DNA of 64,000 nt from NCBI RefSeq assembly GCF_001908375.1, contig NZ_CP017241.1, positions 1,677,001-1,741,000 of the forward strand, given 5' to 3'. The stretch's first letter is position 1. Every line of letters begins with the position of its first letter. The stretch is from Rhizobium etli 8C-3. Its GTDB lineage: Bacteria; Pseudomonadota; Alphaproteobacteria; Rhizobiales; Rhizobiaceae. The position numbers were made by a program, and so were the translations under genes. The notes under the pieces are model-generated. The model was not told the DNA's origin, did no database searches, and worked only from the letters and a program-made list of their open reading frames with translations. Shown here piece by piece: positions 1-8,171 of the stretch.

Positions 1-2378
1 CCCTTTAGGAAGTCGAGCCCAAGCGTCCACTGGTTGAAGACGAACTTGATGTCGAAGGCCGACTTCAGCGCGGCGTTGACGGCCTCGACCTTCTCGTCGG
101 TGAAGCCCCTGGCCCTCAGCGTCGAGGGGTTGATGGCGGGCGCCTGGTTCAGATTGCCGTGACCCACAGCATAGGCTTCGATCTCGGCAATCTGGCTTTC
201 GGAGTAGCCGAGCGTGCGCAGCGCTTCCGGTACGCCACGGTTGATGATCTTGAAGTAGCCCCCGCCGGCAAGCTTCTTGAACTTGACGAGCGCGAAGTCG
301 GGCTCGATGCCGGTCGTGTCGCAATCCATAACGAGGCCGATCGTTCCGGTCGGCGCAATCACGGTTGCCTGGGCGTTGCGGTAGCCGTGCTTTTCGCCGA
401 GTTCCAGTGCCTTGTCCCAGGCGCTCTTGGCGTGCGCGGCGAGATCCTGGTCCGGATTTTCGGCGTGGATGAGGGCGACCGGGTTGATCGACAGGCCTTC
501 ATAGCCCGACCTCTCGCCATAGGCGGCACGGCGATGGTTGCGGATGACGCGCAGCATGTTCTCGCGGTTCGGCGCAAACATCGGGAACGGGCCGAGTTCG
601 GCGGCCATTTCCGCCGAGGTGGCATAGGAAATGCCGGTCATGATCGCCGTCAGGGAGCCTGCGATGGCGCGGGCTTCGTCGCTGTCATATGGAATTCCGG
701 ACGACATCAGCAGGCCGCCGATATTGGCATAGCCGAGACCGATCGTGCGGTATTCGTAGGAGAGTTCGGCAATTCGACGCGAGGGGAACTGCGCCATCAT
801 CACGGAGATTTCGAGCACGACGCTCCACAGACGCACGGCATGCTCGTAGTCGGCGATGTTGATGCGCTTTGTCGCGGCATCCTTGAACTGCATGAGGTTC
901 AGCGAGGCAAGGTTGCAGGCCGTGTCGTCGAGGAACATGTATTCCGAGCACGGGTTGGAGGCGCGGATCGGGCCGGCGGCCGGGCTGGTGTGCCAGTCGT
1001 TCATCGTCGTGTTGAAGTGCAGGCCCGGATCGGCCGATGCCCAGGCGGCGTAGGAGATCGTCTCCCAGAGGTCGCGGGCCTTCAGCGTCTTCATGACCTT
1101 GCCGTCCTTGCGGGCCGTCAGGTTCCAATCGCCATCGGCTTCGACGGCGCGCAGGAAGTCGTCGCGAATCGAGACCGAATTGTTGGAGTTTTGGCCGGAA
1201 ACGGTGAGGTAGGCTTCACTATCCCAGTCCGTGTCGTAGGTCTTGAACTCCATATCCTTGTAGCCCTGGCGGGCGAACTGGATGACGCGGCTCACATAGT
1301 TTTCCGGAACCTGGTCCTTTTTGGCGGCGCGGATTTCGCGCTTGAGGGCAGGGTTCTTGGTCGGGTCGAAGCAATCTGCATCGGCGCCGCCTTCGCAATT
1401 GAAGCAGGCCTTCATGATCGCCTTCAGGTGCTTTGCGACGATCTTCGAGCCGGTGACGAGTGCCGCAACCTTCTGCTCTTCCTTGACCTTCCAGTTGATG
1501 TATTCCTCGATGTCCGGGTGATCGATGTCGACGACGACCATCTTGGCCGCACGGCGTGTCGTGCCGCCCGACTTGATGGCGCCCGCCGCACGGTCGCCGA
1601 TCTTCAGGAAGCTCATCAGGCCGGAGGAGCGGCCACCGCCGGAAAGCTTTTCGCCTTCGCCGCGAAGATATGAGAAGTTGGAGCCGGTGCCGGAGCCGTA
1701 TTTGAACAGGCGGGCCTCGCGAACCCAGAGATCCATGATGCCGCCTTCGTTGACGAGGTCGTCCTCGACAGACTGGATGAAGCAGGCATGCGGCTGGGGA
1801 TGCTCGTAGGCCGATTTGGACTTCGTCAGCTTACCTGTGAAGGGGTCGACATAGAAGTGGCCCTGGCCGGGACCGTCAATGCCATAGGCCCAGTGCATGC
1901 CGGTGTTGAACCACTGCGGGGAATTCGGGGCGACGCGTTGGGTGGCGAGCATGTAGGCGAGTTCGTCTCGGAAGGCAGAGGCATCTTCCTCAGACGAGAA
2001 ATACCCGCCCTTCCAGCCCCAGTAGGTCCAGGTGCCGGCCAGGCGGTCGAACACCTGGCGGGCATCGATTTCGGAGCCGTACTGCTGCTCCTTCGGCAGT
2101 TCCTTGAGGGCTGCCTCATCGGCAACCGAACGCCACAGGAAAGAGGGAACGTCGTTTTCCTCGACCTTCTTCAGCTTTGCCGGAACCCCGGCCTTGCGGA
2201 AATATTTCTGGGCAAGGATATCGGCCGCGACTTGGGAGAACTGCGCGGGAACGTCGATGTTCTCAAGGCGGAAGACGATCGAACCGTCTGGGTTCTTGAT
2301 CTCGCTCGTCGCCTTGCGAAAATCGATGTCCGCGTAAGCGCTCTGGCCTGCCTTTGTGAAACGGCGTTCTATCCGCAT
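1..2378 (-). CDS. nrdJ: Vitamin B12-dependent (class II) ribonucleotide reductase, 3' end cut off
   Basis: Adenosylcobalamin-dependent enzyme that reduces ribonucleotides to deoxyribonucleotides in the cytoplasm, with or without oxygen. About 792 codons are present; the C-terminal part lies beyond the window (rhizobial NrdJ is about 1,250 residues). Visible signatures are the N-terminal stretch FRLENIDVPAQFSQVAADIL, NSPQWFNTG, the glycine-rich FKYGSGTGSN segment, and NPCSEYMFLDD followed by TACNLASLNL, which surround the catalytic cysteine and nucleotide site in class II enzymes. The start at 2378 (MRIERRFTKAG) has AGGTGCAAGGA just upstream. An NrdR-type palindrome lies 163 bp upstream, so NrdR repression is likely. 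The family call is secure. Confidence 0.96.
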   Translation of the reverse strand, partial: MRIERRFTKAGQSAYADIDFRKATSEIKNPDGSIVFRLENIDVPAQFSQVAADILAQKYFRKAGVPAKLKKVEENDVPSFLWRSVADEAALKELPKEQQYGSEIDARQVFDRLAGTWTYWGWKGGYFSSEEDASAFRDELAYMLATQRVAPNSPQWFNTGMHWAYGIDGPGQGHFYVDPFTGKLTKSKSAYEHPQPHACFIQSVEDDLVNEGGIMDLWVREARLFKYGSGTGSNFSYLRGEGEKLSGGGRSSGLMSFLKIGDRAAGAIKSGGTTRRAAKMVVVDIDHPDIEEYINWKVKEEQKVAALVTGSKIVAKHLKAIMKACFNCEGGADADCFDPTKNPALKREIRAAKKDQVPENYVSRVIQFARQGYKDMEFKTYDTDWDSEAYLTVSGQNSNNSVSIRDDFLRAVEADGDWNLTARKDGKVMKTLKARDLWETISYAAWASADPGLHFNTTMNDWHTSPAAGPIRASNPCSEYMFLDDTACNLASLNLMQFKDAATKRINIADYEHAVRLWSVVLEISVMMAQFPSRRIAELSYEYRTIGLGYANIGGLLMSSGIPYDSDEARAIAGSLTAIMTGISYATSAEMAAELGPFPMFAPNRENMLRVIRNHRRAAYGERSGYEGLSINPVALIHAENPDQDLAAHAKSAWDKALELGEKHGYRNAQATVIAPTGTIGLVMDCDTTGIEPDFALVKFKKLAGGGYFKIINRGVPEALRTLGYSESQIAEIEAYAVGHGNLNQAPAINPSTLRARGFTDEKVEAVNAALKSAFDIKFVFNQWTLGLDFLK

Positions 2379-2960
2379 GTCCTTGCACCTCTGTTTGCGC
2401 GCCCCATCCCCGTTGACCAGGGCGCAAGTTTCCTCATCCGGCAGCGCCGGAAGATGCGCAGCCAGTTCTCGTTTCCGTACCGTCACAGGAGTGTCATCCG
2501 GAGATGTCGTTCCTGTATCTTGTGGTGATGGTGGCTGCAAACACTAAATATAGTATTAACAGCTTATTATCGCCAGCCCCGGATGTCACTTTTTTGGAGG
2601 TCAAAATCGCGCAGAAATCCCCTCACGGCTCCCATCCCATCATGGATGCAACGCCCTGATTCCACGCTCGAATTTTGAAGGGAACCGGCCTCGTTAAACC
2701 CGGTCCAGCTGCCGCCGCAACATCGCAAACCATTAAGTGAGAAATGGGCGATTCCGTCAAGGGGTGGTTTTTAACGAAGCGTTCACCACAACATATTGTG
2801 GACGGCCCTGTGAAGACCGGGGAAAAGCCTGGAGGCCCTGAATTTCAGGGCTTTGCGGGCTTCGGATACCTGAAAAGCGGGGACGAAAAGAAAAAGTTGG
2901 CCGATTCCAAATCTAAGGATGGCATTTTCAACCCGGATCGGCATCGCGATTCGGGCAGCC
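2379..2960. other. Intergenic region upstream of nrdJ
   Basis: No convincing gene. It holds the nrdJ leader, the NrdR box at 2541-2556 and a second 16-bp palindrome at 2786-2801 (CCACAACATATTGTGG) that fits the NrdR consensus at 13 of 16 positions. No cobalamin riboswitch (B12 box GCCACTG) was seen. Reading frames here lack coding character and overlap the 3' end of the next gene. Confidence 0.5.
2541..2556 (-). promoter_or_regulatory. NrdR box in the nrdJ upstream region
   Basis: ACACTAAATATAGTAT matches the 16-bp NrdR consensus (ACACwATATATwGTGT) at 14 of 16 positions and overlaps an AT-rich stretch (TACTATATT on the minus strand) that could be the nrdJ -10 element. NrdR is the ATP/dATP-sensing repressor of ribonucleotide reductase genes. 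Paired boxes are usual; a second convincing box one or three helical turns away is not seen here. Confidence 0.7.
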
Positions 2961-3551
2961 TCACATCGCATCAAGCGCGACGGTCACGGTGGCGATGCCG
3001 ATCGCCGCTCCAGCCTCGTCGCGAATGGTGAAACTGGCCTGCGCCTCCAGAATTTGCGTGATCTCGTCGCGCTCGGCGCGATCGACGAAAGTCTCGTCCG
3101 AATCGCGCGCGAAGGTCTGGAGAAACTTGTTTTCGTCGGCCTGCCAGAAATCCATCGTCACTCTGCTCTCGCCGACATTGAGCCCATTCCTGTCGGTAAT
3201 GAAGAACTCGACGATAACGCCCTGCGACGCATCCTGTTTTTCCTTCAGGTAGCGCGAAACGGGCGTGGATAAAATAGCGGACACCATTTGCAGGTCGCCG
3301 GTTTCCACTTCGGACCGATAGGTCGAATCAAGGACCTGGATATCTGTGCTGCTGACGTCATTGAATTTGGCGTTCTGCTCTCTGATCGCCGCGAGAACCA
3401 TCGGTGTGCTGATCATCGGCCGGACGACAGTATCCACATATCCACGGACGACGACGACGTAAGCTGGTTCTGCAGAGGCCGGGACGGGCAACAACGAGGG
3501 GATCGCCAGCCCTGAAGCGACGACCGCCCTAACCCAACCCCGGTATGCCAT
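2961..3551 (-). CDS. Secreted protein with PDC/Cache-like sensor fold (putative)
   Basis: 196-residue protein of unknown function. The N-terminus from MAYRGWVRAVV to about residue 28 (PVPASAEPA) is a typical Sec signal peptide, so the mature protein should be periplasmic. The middle (VIVEFFITDRNGLNVGESR, then DFWQADENKFLQTF) resembles the ligand-binding PDC/Cache fold found in chemoreceptors and sensor kinases (VTDxxGxxVGxS then YWQ/DE), but here there is no membrane anchor or signalling domain. The start at 3551 was preferred over an upstream ATG at 3614 because AAGGAAGAGGGG precedes it and the signal peptide then begins correctly. It could be the soluble sensing partner of a membrane kinase; that is inference. 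Confidence 0.75.
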   Translation of the reverse strand: MAYRGWVRAVVASGLAIPSLLPVPASAEPAYVVVVRGYVDTVVRPMISTPMVLAAIREQNAKFNDVSSTDIQVLDSTYRSEVETGDLQMVSAILSTPVSRYLKEKQDASQGVIVEFFITDRNGLNVGESRVTMDFWQADENKFLQTFARDSDETFVDRAERDEITQILEAQASFTIRDEAGAAIGIATVTVALDAM

Positions 3552-3720
3552 TCCCCTCTTCCTTGCTCCGCGCGTTTCGCCCCCGCGCGATCCGTGAACC
3601 GGCCCCTTTGGCATGGCGCGCTCCGATGCGCGTGCAGGCCGGCTCGCATAATATATCTGCAGTCTTACTAAAATGACAATTCCGCCTGGAGTTTACTCGT
3701 GGCTGAATAGCCCGACGTTA

Positions 3721-4215
3721 TCAGCGCGGACCTTTGGCGATAGGCTCCTGATAGGTGAACCCCATGTCCCAAGGAAAGTAGATCCAGGTGTCCTGGCTGA
3801 CCTCTGTGACGAAGGTGTCGACTGTCGGCACGCCGAGCGGTTTTGCGTAGACGCAGGCAAAATGGGCCTTGGGCAGCATGGCGCGCACTTGTACAGCCGT
3901 CTTGCCGGTATCGGTGAGGTCGTCGATGACGAGGATGCCTTCCCCGCCATTTTCCTTGAGCTCGGGGGCAATGCCCTTCAGCACGACCATATCCCCCTGG
4001 TTCACATAATCATGATAAGAAGCGACACAGACCGTTTCGATCAGGCGGATGTCGAGTTCACGGCAGATGATTGCCGCAGGAACCAGGCCGCCGCGGGTGA
4101 TGCAGACAATGCCCTTGAATTCCTTATTGAGGCCGGCGATGCGCCAGGCAAGCGCGCGGGCGTCGCGATGGAACTGATCCCAGGAAACGGGAAAGGCTTT
4201 ATCGGGAAAGGACAT
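3721..4215 (-). CDS. gpt: Xanthine phosphoribosyltransferase
   Basis: 164-residue purine salvage enzyme that joins xanthine (and guanine) to PRPP, giving XMP or GMP. The PRPP-binding loop [14 protein letters not shown] is intact and the flanking segments ([22 protein letters not shown]) match Gpt of proteobacteria (E. coli Gpt has 152 residues). The start at 4215 (MSFPDKAF) has GGAGCA six bases upstream; a longer frame to 4266 is poorly conserved in appearance. It stands close to the universal stress protein and the CinA-type gene, all on the minus strand. Confidence 0.93.
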   Translation of the reverse strand: MSFPDKAFPVSWDQFHRDARALAWRIAGLNKEFKGIVCITRGGLVPAAIICRELDIRLIETVCVASYHDYVNQGDMVVLKGIAPELKENGGEGILVIDDLTDTGKTAVQVRAMLPKAHFACVYAKPLGVPTVDTFVTEVSQDTWIYFPWDMGFTYQEPIAKGPR

Positions 4216-4382
4216 CGGGCTGCTCCGCGGCATGAAATGAAAAAATCCGTCGGCGACCAAGCGCAATCCGTCAAACGCTAATCGCGCAGGGCCAACCCGT
4301 GCGAAAGGAAGTGCCGGAGCCCGTCACCGGTTGCCGCAATTAGCGGGATTTGCGGATAAAACGCAAGTCCTGCGGTGCTTCG

Positions 4383-5225
4383 TCAGCGCGAGAGGAGGGT
4401 GAGCGCCGTCATCGACTGCAAGAGCGACTTCGTCGTGCCGCCGAAGATCATCTGCCAGAGGCGCGAATGGGTGTATGCACCCATCACCAGGAGATCGATG
4501 CTGTTGTCGGAGAGGCGGTTTTCGATGACGTTCGAGGCGCTCTTATGGGGGCCTTCCGCGACGGCAAGCGTCGCCTTCACGCCGTGGCGGGAAAGCGTGG
4601 CAGCGATCTCCGCTCCTGCCAGGCCAGCCGTCTGCATCGCCGAGTCCACAGGATCGACGGAAAAGACCTCGACTTCGTCGGCAGCCTTCAGGATCGGCAT
4701 GGCATCGAATGTTGCGCGTGCGGCTTCCTTTGAGCCGTTCCAGGCGATCATCACACGTTTGATCGCTTTCGGTTGCCGCAAGATATAGGGGATCATCAGG
4801 ACCGGACGGCCGCTTTCGAAAAGAAAGCTGTCGATATCGACCTGGCTGTCAGATGGTTTGGAAGGATCCGCTTGCGCGGCGATCAACAGGTCCGCGCTGC
4901 GGGCGCTCTCGATCAGCGGCGATGAGCCGTAACCCGCCGAGGTGGCGAAGCTGCGCCATTCGAACGATGCGCCGGACGCTTCGGCTTTCAGGCGGAAGAT
5001 GCGCTCCACTTCCACAGTCTCGGAATGCGCCATGTCCTGCAGCGCCTGAACAGCGACTGGATCGGGAATTTCCATCGGAGCGACCAGCGGCACGGCCGAG
5101 ATGTTTTCGGCGTGGAGACCGATGACATGGGCATCGTTTTCGGCGGCAAGCGCAAAGGCAAAATCGGAAACCGCACGGCTGTTGTCGGCCGTATCGAGAA
5201 TGGCGAGTATCGTCTTGTAAGGCAT
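4383..5225 (-). CDS. Universal stress protein with two tandem Usp domains
   Basis: 280-residue cytoplasmic protein made of two UspA-type domains, each of about 140 residues: the first begins MPYKTILAILDTADNSRAVS, the second near KRVMIAWNGSKEAARA. The second domain keeps the ATP-binding pattern (GAYTHSRLWQMIFGG then TTKSLL), so it probably binds nucleotide; the first domain lacks a clear glycine motif. Start chosen at 5225, with GAGGAGAATAG upstream, rather than the in-frame ATG at 5351 that would overlap the next gene. Role in stress survival is family knowledge only. Confidence 0.9.
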   Translation of the reverse strand: MPYKTILAILDTADNSRAVSDFAFALAAENDAHVIGLHAENISAVPLVAPMEIPDPVAVQALQDMAHSETVEVERIFRLKAEASGASFEWRSFATSAGYGSSPLIESARSADLLIAAQADPSKPSDSQVDIDSFLFESGRPVLMIPYILRQPKAIKRVMIAWNGSKEAARATFDAMPILKAADEVEVFSVDPVDSAMQTAGLAGAEIAATLSRHGVKATLAVAEGPHKSASNVIENRLSDNSIDLLVMGAYTHSRLWQMIFGGTTKSLLQSMTALTLLSR

Positions 5226-5322
5226 ATCTATTCTCCTCGGCGACTGAAATGGCTTGGTAAGCAGGAAATGCGTTGTCGGTGGACCCGGTTCCTTGGTTGC
5301 TCGAGGGCTGTGTGCTGCTGCT

Positions 5323-6099
5323 CTAAGCTTCGGCCGACCGGTTTTCGTCAATCTCCCTGGTCCTGCGAATGTTCTCGATCATGGCGTGAACCTCGGCTCC
5401 CGCCGCATCGACAGCCGCCTGCGATCGGCCGCGCACGACGATCTCCGTCGAGAATTTCTGGCCGACATAGCGCGGATAGGAGCCGATGCTGGTGTCCGGG
5501 TGCGTCTTCTGGATGGCGGCAAGCAGCGTGCCGATGTCACCTTCGGCATAGGGACAGGCGATAGCCAGCGACAGCATCCGCTGCCCGGTGCGAAGCGACG
5601 GCAGAACATTGTCGACCATGGCCCGGAACACCTGCGGCACGCCCGCCATAACGTAGACGTTGCCGATGACGAATCCGGGCGCAGTCGACACCGGGTTGGC
5701 GATGTGCGCCGCTCCGCGCGGCATACGCGCCATTCGTTTGCGCGCTTCGGTGAAGTCCATCTCGCGCCGCTTGTACATGTCACCGAGCAGTGTCATGGCG
5801 GCTGCATCATAATCGCAGGGAACGCCGAAAGCCTTCGAGACTGCGTCCGCGGTTATATCGTCATGCGTCGGGCCGATACCGCCCGAGGTAAAGACGTAGT
5901 CATATTTGCAGCGGAGCGCGTTCAGAGCCTCGACGATCGCATCCTCGTCATCGGCGACGATCCGCACCTCCTTGAGATCGATGCCGGAAAGCTGAAGCAT
6001 ATCCGCCAGATGGCCAATGTTCTTGTCCTTGGTCCGGCCCGACAGAAGCTCATCGCCGATGGCGAGCATGGCGGCGGTGATGAAGGTTTCAGTGCTCAT
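5323..6099 (-). CDS. CinA-type competence/damage-inducible protein A (molybdopterin-binding domain only)
   Basis: 258-residue protein with the MoCF-biosynthesis (MoaB/MogA-like) fold seen in the N-terminal half of CinA: AAMLAIGDELLSGRTKDKN, the VFTSGGIGPTHDDIT loop and the VYVMAGVPQVFRAM segment. The C-terminal nicotinamide-nucleotide amidase domain of full CinA is absent, as usual in alphaproteobacteria where it is a separate gene. In full-length CinA this half acts as an ADP-ribose pyrophosphatase; whether the stand-alone form does so is not established here. Start at 6099 (MSTETFITA) fits the family; its ribosome site is weak. It precedes the universal stress gene on the same strand with about 97 bp between. 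Confidence 0.88.
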   Translation of the reverse strand: MSTETFITAAMLAIGDELLSGRTKDKNIGHLADMLQLSGIDLKEVRIVADDEDAIVEALNALRCKYDYVFTSGGIGPTHDDITADAVSKAFGVPCDYDAAAMTLLGDMYKRREMDFTEARKRMARMPRGAAHIANPVSTAPGFVIGNVYVMAGVPQVFRAMVDNVLPSLRTGQRMLSLAIACPYAEGDIGTLLAAIQKTHPDTSIGSYPRYVGQKFSTEIVVRGRSQAAVDAAGAEVHAMIENIRRTREIDENRSAEA

Positions 6100-6828
6100 G
6101 AGAGATATCCGATGATGGGGCTTTGCTATAGGTAGCGCCGTTTTCGAGGCTTGCAAATGGCGGCACCCGGTTGCGGCAGAAGGCGAGATCGGGAACCCCG
6201 CGATGCTCCGGACCCCTGTTCCTGAGTTCGTAGCCGGCCGAGCGGAGCTCGATCTCCTGGACCTCAGTCGCTTGCTCTCCATACAAACGCGTGCGCAGCC
6301 TTCAAGCTGGCCCTTCGCCTGTTTCATGTCGGTCTGGCCTGAGGATCGAGCGGAGACGATATGACGATCCGATCAACACTTCCGAAAAACGATGAAATTG
6401 AAAGATGGCGACATATCACCCTCAGCACTCATCAGTGCATGCGCTGTGGGCTTTCCAACGCCCGCCGGGGAAATGGATGCGAGCGTTTCGGAAATTGCTA
6501 CTGGCGCCCATGATGCACCCGGCTATCTCACAATCCAGTTTTTCGAGGGTGAGGCCGCGAATGCTCTGGATCTCGCGTGTATGGTCCCCCGCAGCGTTTC
6601 GAAGTCTGCGATCCTGAAGACATCGCTGCGGACAGCGTCGGCGGCATTTCCAATGTCTTGTGCCGCAACCTCGAGCGAGCGCCGCTTGATCGCGGCCGGT
6701 GACGACGACAAAATCGCTTCAAAGATGGAGGCCCAGCGGGCTCATCGCTGCGCCGTTGCCTGGCCAGACTGGCATCGTCCAATTTCTGATGATTTTAACC
6801 GAAGCAGTAGTGGCGCCAAAGCCGGTCG
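6100..6828. other. Gene-poor or decayed region
   Basis: No convincing gene. Several short open frames exist on both strands (for example 6392-6838 plus and 6523-6711 minus), none with a good ribosome site or a recognisable fold. The minus-strand pieces DIGNAADAVRSDVFRIAD and REIQSIRGLTLEKLDCEI, in different frames, look like fragments of one decayed protein. This is a guess from composition only. Confidence 0.35.
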
Positions 6829-6957
6829 CTACCCGTGAAATTGCATGGCTATGATCAGCAACATGGTCCCGGCAAGCATGCTCCCCAACAAACAAGCGGC
6901 GGCTGTCTTGTAAAACTTGAGACGCCGCGCCCTTTCTCCACTCCAATCGTAAACCAT
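6829..6957 (-). CDS. Small single-span membrane protein (hypothetical)
   Basis: 42-residue product MVYDWSGERARRLKFYKTAA followed by a hydrophobic segment (ACLLGSMLAGTMLLIIAM) and a short tail QFHG. The basic N-terminus before the helix predicts an N-in membrane protein. The start has GGGAGTAAGACG immediately upstream, a good ribosome site at the right spacing, which is the main reason to believe it. No function can be given. Its neighbours are the decayed stretch on one side and a small lipoprotein on the other. Confidence 0.55.
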   Translation of the reverse strand: MVYDWSGERARRLKFYKTAAACLLGSMLAGTMLLIIAMQFHG

Positions 6958-7177
6958 CGTCTTACTCCCACAAGACAAGCTTACACGCATCGTGGCACTG
7001 TAATTCCTGCATCCGCAAAGGCGCCTTTAAGCCCTGCCGGCTTTCAGACGCCGGCATAAAATCATATTTATTGGGATTGATAAAGATGGTGGGGCGAGTC
7101 CAGCAGGCCCATATTCTCCCCGCCCGTGCTGTGCGGCCTGCAATTCGTGTTATGTGCCACTAGGGCCGGAGATTTTG

Positions 7178-7441
7178 ATGCGCGCTGTTTTCGCTTTCCT
7201 GCTGGTCGTTCTTCCCCTTGCCGGATGCAACACGGCTCCGCCGGATCCCATCCGCGGCAGCCTCACCTATGGCAGAACCGTCCGCGTTCCCGCGCGAGCG
7301 GGCTACACCGTCAAGCACGAGTTTCCGGACAAGTTCGGATACCGTGTCTATGAAAGATACGTGGTTCAGCCAGACGGAACGCTGAAACTCATCTCCCGCC
7401 GAACGGGCTCCGACTACTGGCACTTCCCCCGCATGAGATGA
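7178..7441 (+). CDS. Small lipoprotein (hypothetical)
   Basis: 87-residue protein with a classical lipoprotein signal: MRAVFAFLLVVLPLAGC, in which C17 would be lipidated after signal peptidase II cleavage at LPLAG/C. The mature part is basic and tyrosine-rich (YGRTVRVPARAGYTVKHEF, then YERYVVQPDGTLKLISRRT) and ends in DYWHFPRMR. The start at 7178 has GGAG six bases upstream; the in-frame ATG at 7154 would put a charged extension in front of the signal and is rejected. No family with known function recognised. Confidence 0.75.
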   Translation: MRAVFAFLLVVLPLAGCNTAPPDPIRGSLTYGRTVRVPARAGYTVKHEFPDKFGYRVYERYVVQPDGTLKLISRRTGSDYWHFPRMR

Positions 7442-7485
7442 TGAGTGGCCTTGCGTTGGAAAAAATTCGCGTGGCGGCTGCGTGC

Positions 7486-7571
7486 TGGTGCGGGCGACGG
7501 GGATCGAACCCGTAAGGCCTAAGGCCGAGGGATTTTAAGTCCCTTGCGTCTACCAGTTTCGCCACGCCCGC
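7486..7571 (-). tRNA. tRNA-Leu (anticodon TAA)
   Basis: Minus-strand sequence begins GCGGGCGTGGCGAAACTGG, has the anticodon loop CTTAAAA (anticodon TAA), a long class II variable arm, the T-loop GGTTCGATCCC and ends CGCCCGC-A-CCA. The 7-bp acceptor stem GCGGGCG/CGCCCGC is perfect and the CCA end is encoded. Confidence 0.97.
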
Positions 7572-7601
7572 GCGCGATCCTCAATTAACGACCGGAGCGA
7601 T

Positions 7602-8009
7602 TCAGTCAAGAGCGCCGGCGGCGGCACCGGTTTGCGGCTTGGAAAGGGGAACCGCCTCTATCCTCTGCTTCATCTGCCCGCGCCGGTAGGCAGCACGGCC
7701 GGTAAGAATGCCAAGCATCGCGCCGGCTGCCTTGATGACCGCATCGTGCAGGCGTGCATGACGTGTCGGCGACAGGTATTGCAGGAACTCGATTGCGAGT
7801 GCACCAAAGATCAGCAGCAGCGCGACGAGCTTCCACTGCTTCGGATAGCCGAGCGCAAAAAGGAAGCCGGTGACGGCATAGGCAAGCCCGCGGTCGGCGT
7901 TGACGCTGGTCATCGTATGCGGCCTGAGGCCGATCGGCGAGATGGTGACGAAAATGATGGCGGCAAGCAGCAGCCAGGCGAGCGGTCGCGTCAAACGGGA
8001 TGTAATCAT
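7602..8009 (-). CDS. VanZ-like membrane protein
   Basis: 135-residue protein with about four predicted transmembrane helices: residues near 8-25 (PLAWLLLAAIIFVTISP), 43-55 (AYAVTGFLFALGY), 60-78 (KLVALLLIFGALAIEFLQY) and 90-105. The segment IEFLQYLSPTRHARLHDAVIKAAGAMLG fits the VanZ-like family, in which an acidic residue and a conserved Asp after helix three (here HDAVIKAAG) are typical. VanZ proteins confer low teicoplanin resistance in Gram-positives; in alphaproteobacteria the role is unknown and resistance should not be inferred. The C-terminus is basic and cytoplasmic. Confidence 0.75.
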   Translation of the reverse strand: MITSRLTRPLAWLLLAAIIFVTISPIGLRPHTMTSVNADRGLAYAVTGFLFALGYPKQWKLVALLLIFGALAIEFLQYLSPTRHARLHDAVIKAAGAMLGILTGRAAYRRGQMKQRIEAVPLSKPQTGAAAGALD

Positions 8010-8171
8010 GCCGTCACGTTAGCAGCATTGCACAGCAAACGCACGGGGGAGCTGCAGCAATCAGCCAAAGACGATGTAAGGCTTTCGGCGGAGCGAACGG
8101 CACGGCGGTTAAACGGACTTCTATTGCCAGCCGACCTGTGCCATAGCGAAGCTTGAGACAGGAATGGACCG

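Noticed and set aside
159..1673. 504-codon open frame on the plus strand
   Set aside because: It is the complement of nrdJ, whose minus-strand translation has all family motifs; GC-rich DNA makes long antisense frames common.
2379..2960. Cobalamin riboswitch before nrdJ
   Set aside because: No B12 box or expected stems; the enzyme uses B12 but the leader shows only NrdR-type sites.
6392..6838. 148-codon plus-strand frame
   Set aside because: No ribosome site, odd composition, and it runs over the better supported small membrane ORF on the other strand.
7602..8009. Glycopeptide-resistance gene (VanZ)
   Set aside because: Family likeness only; Gram-negative relatives have no shown resistance role.
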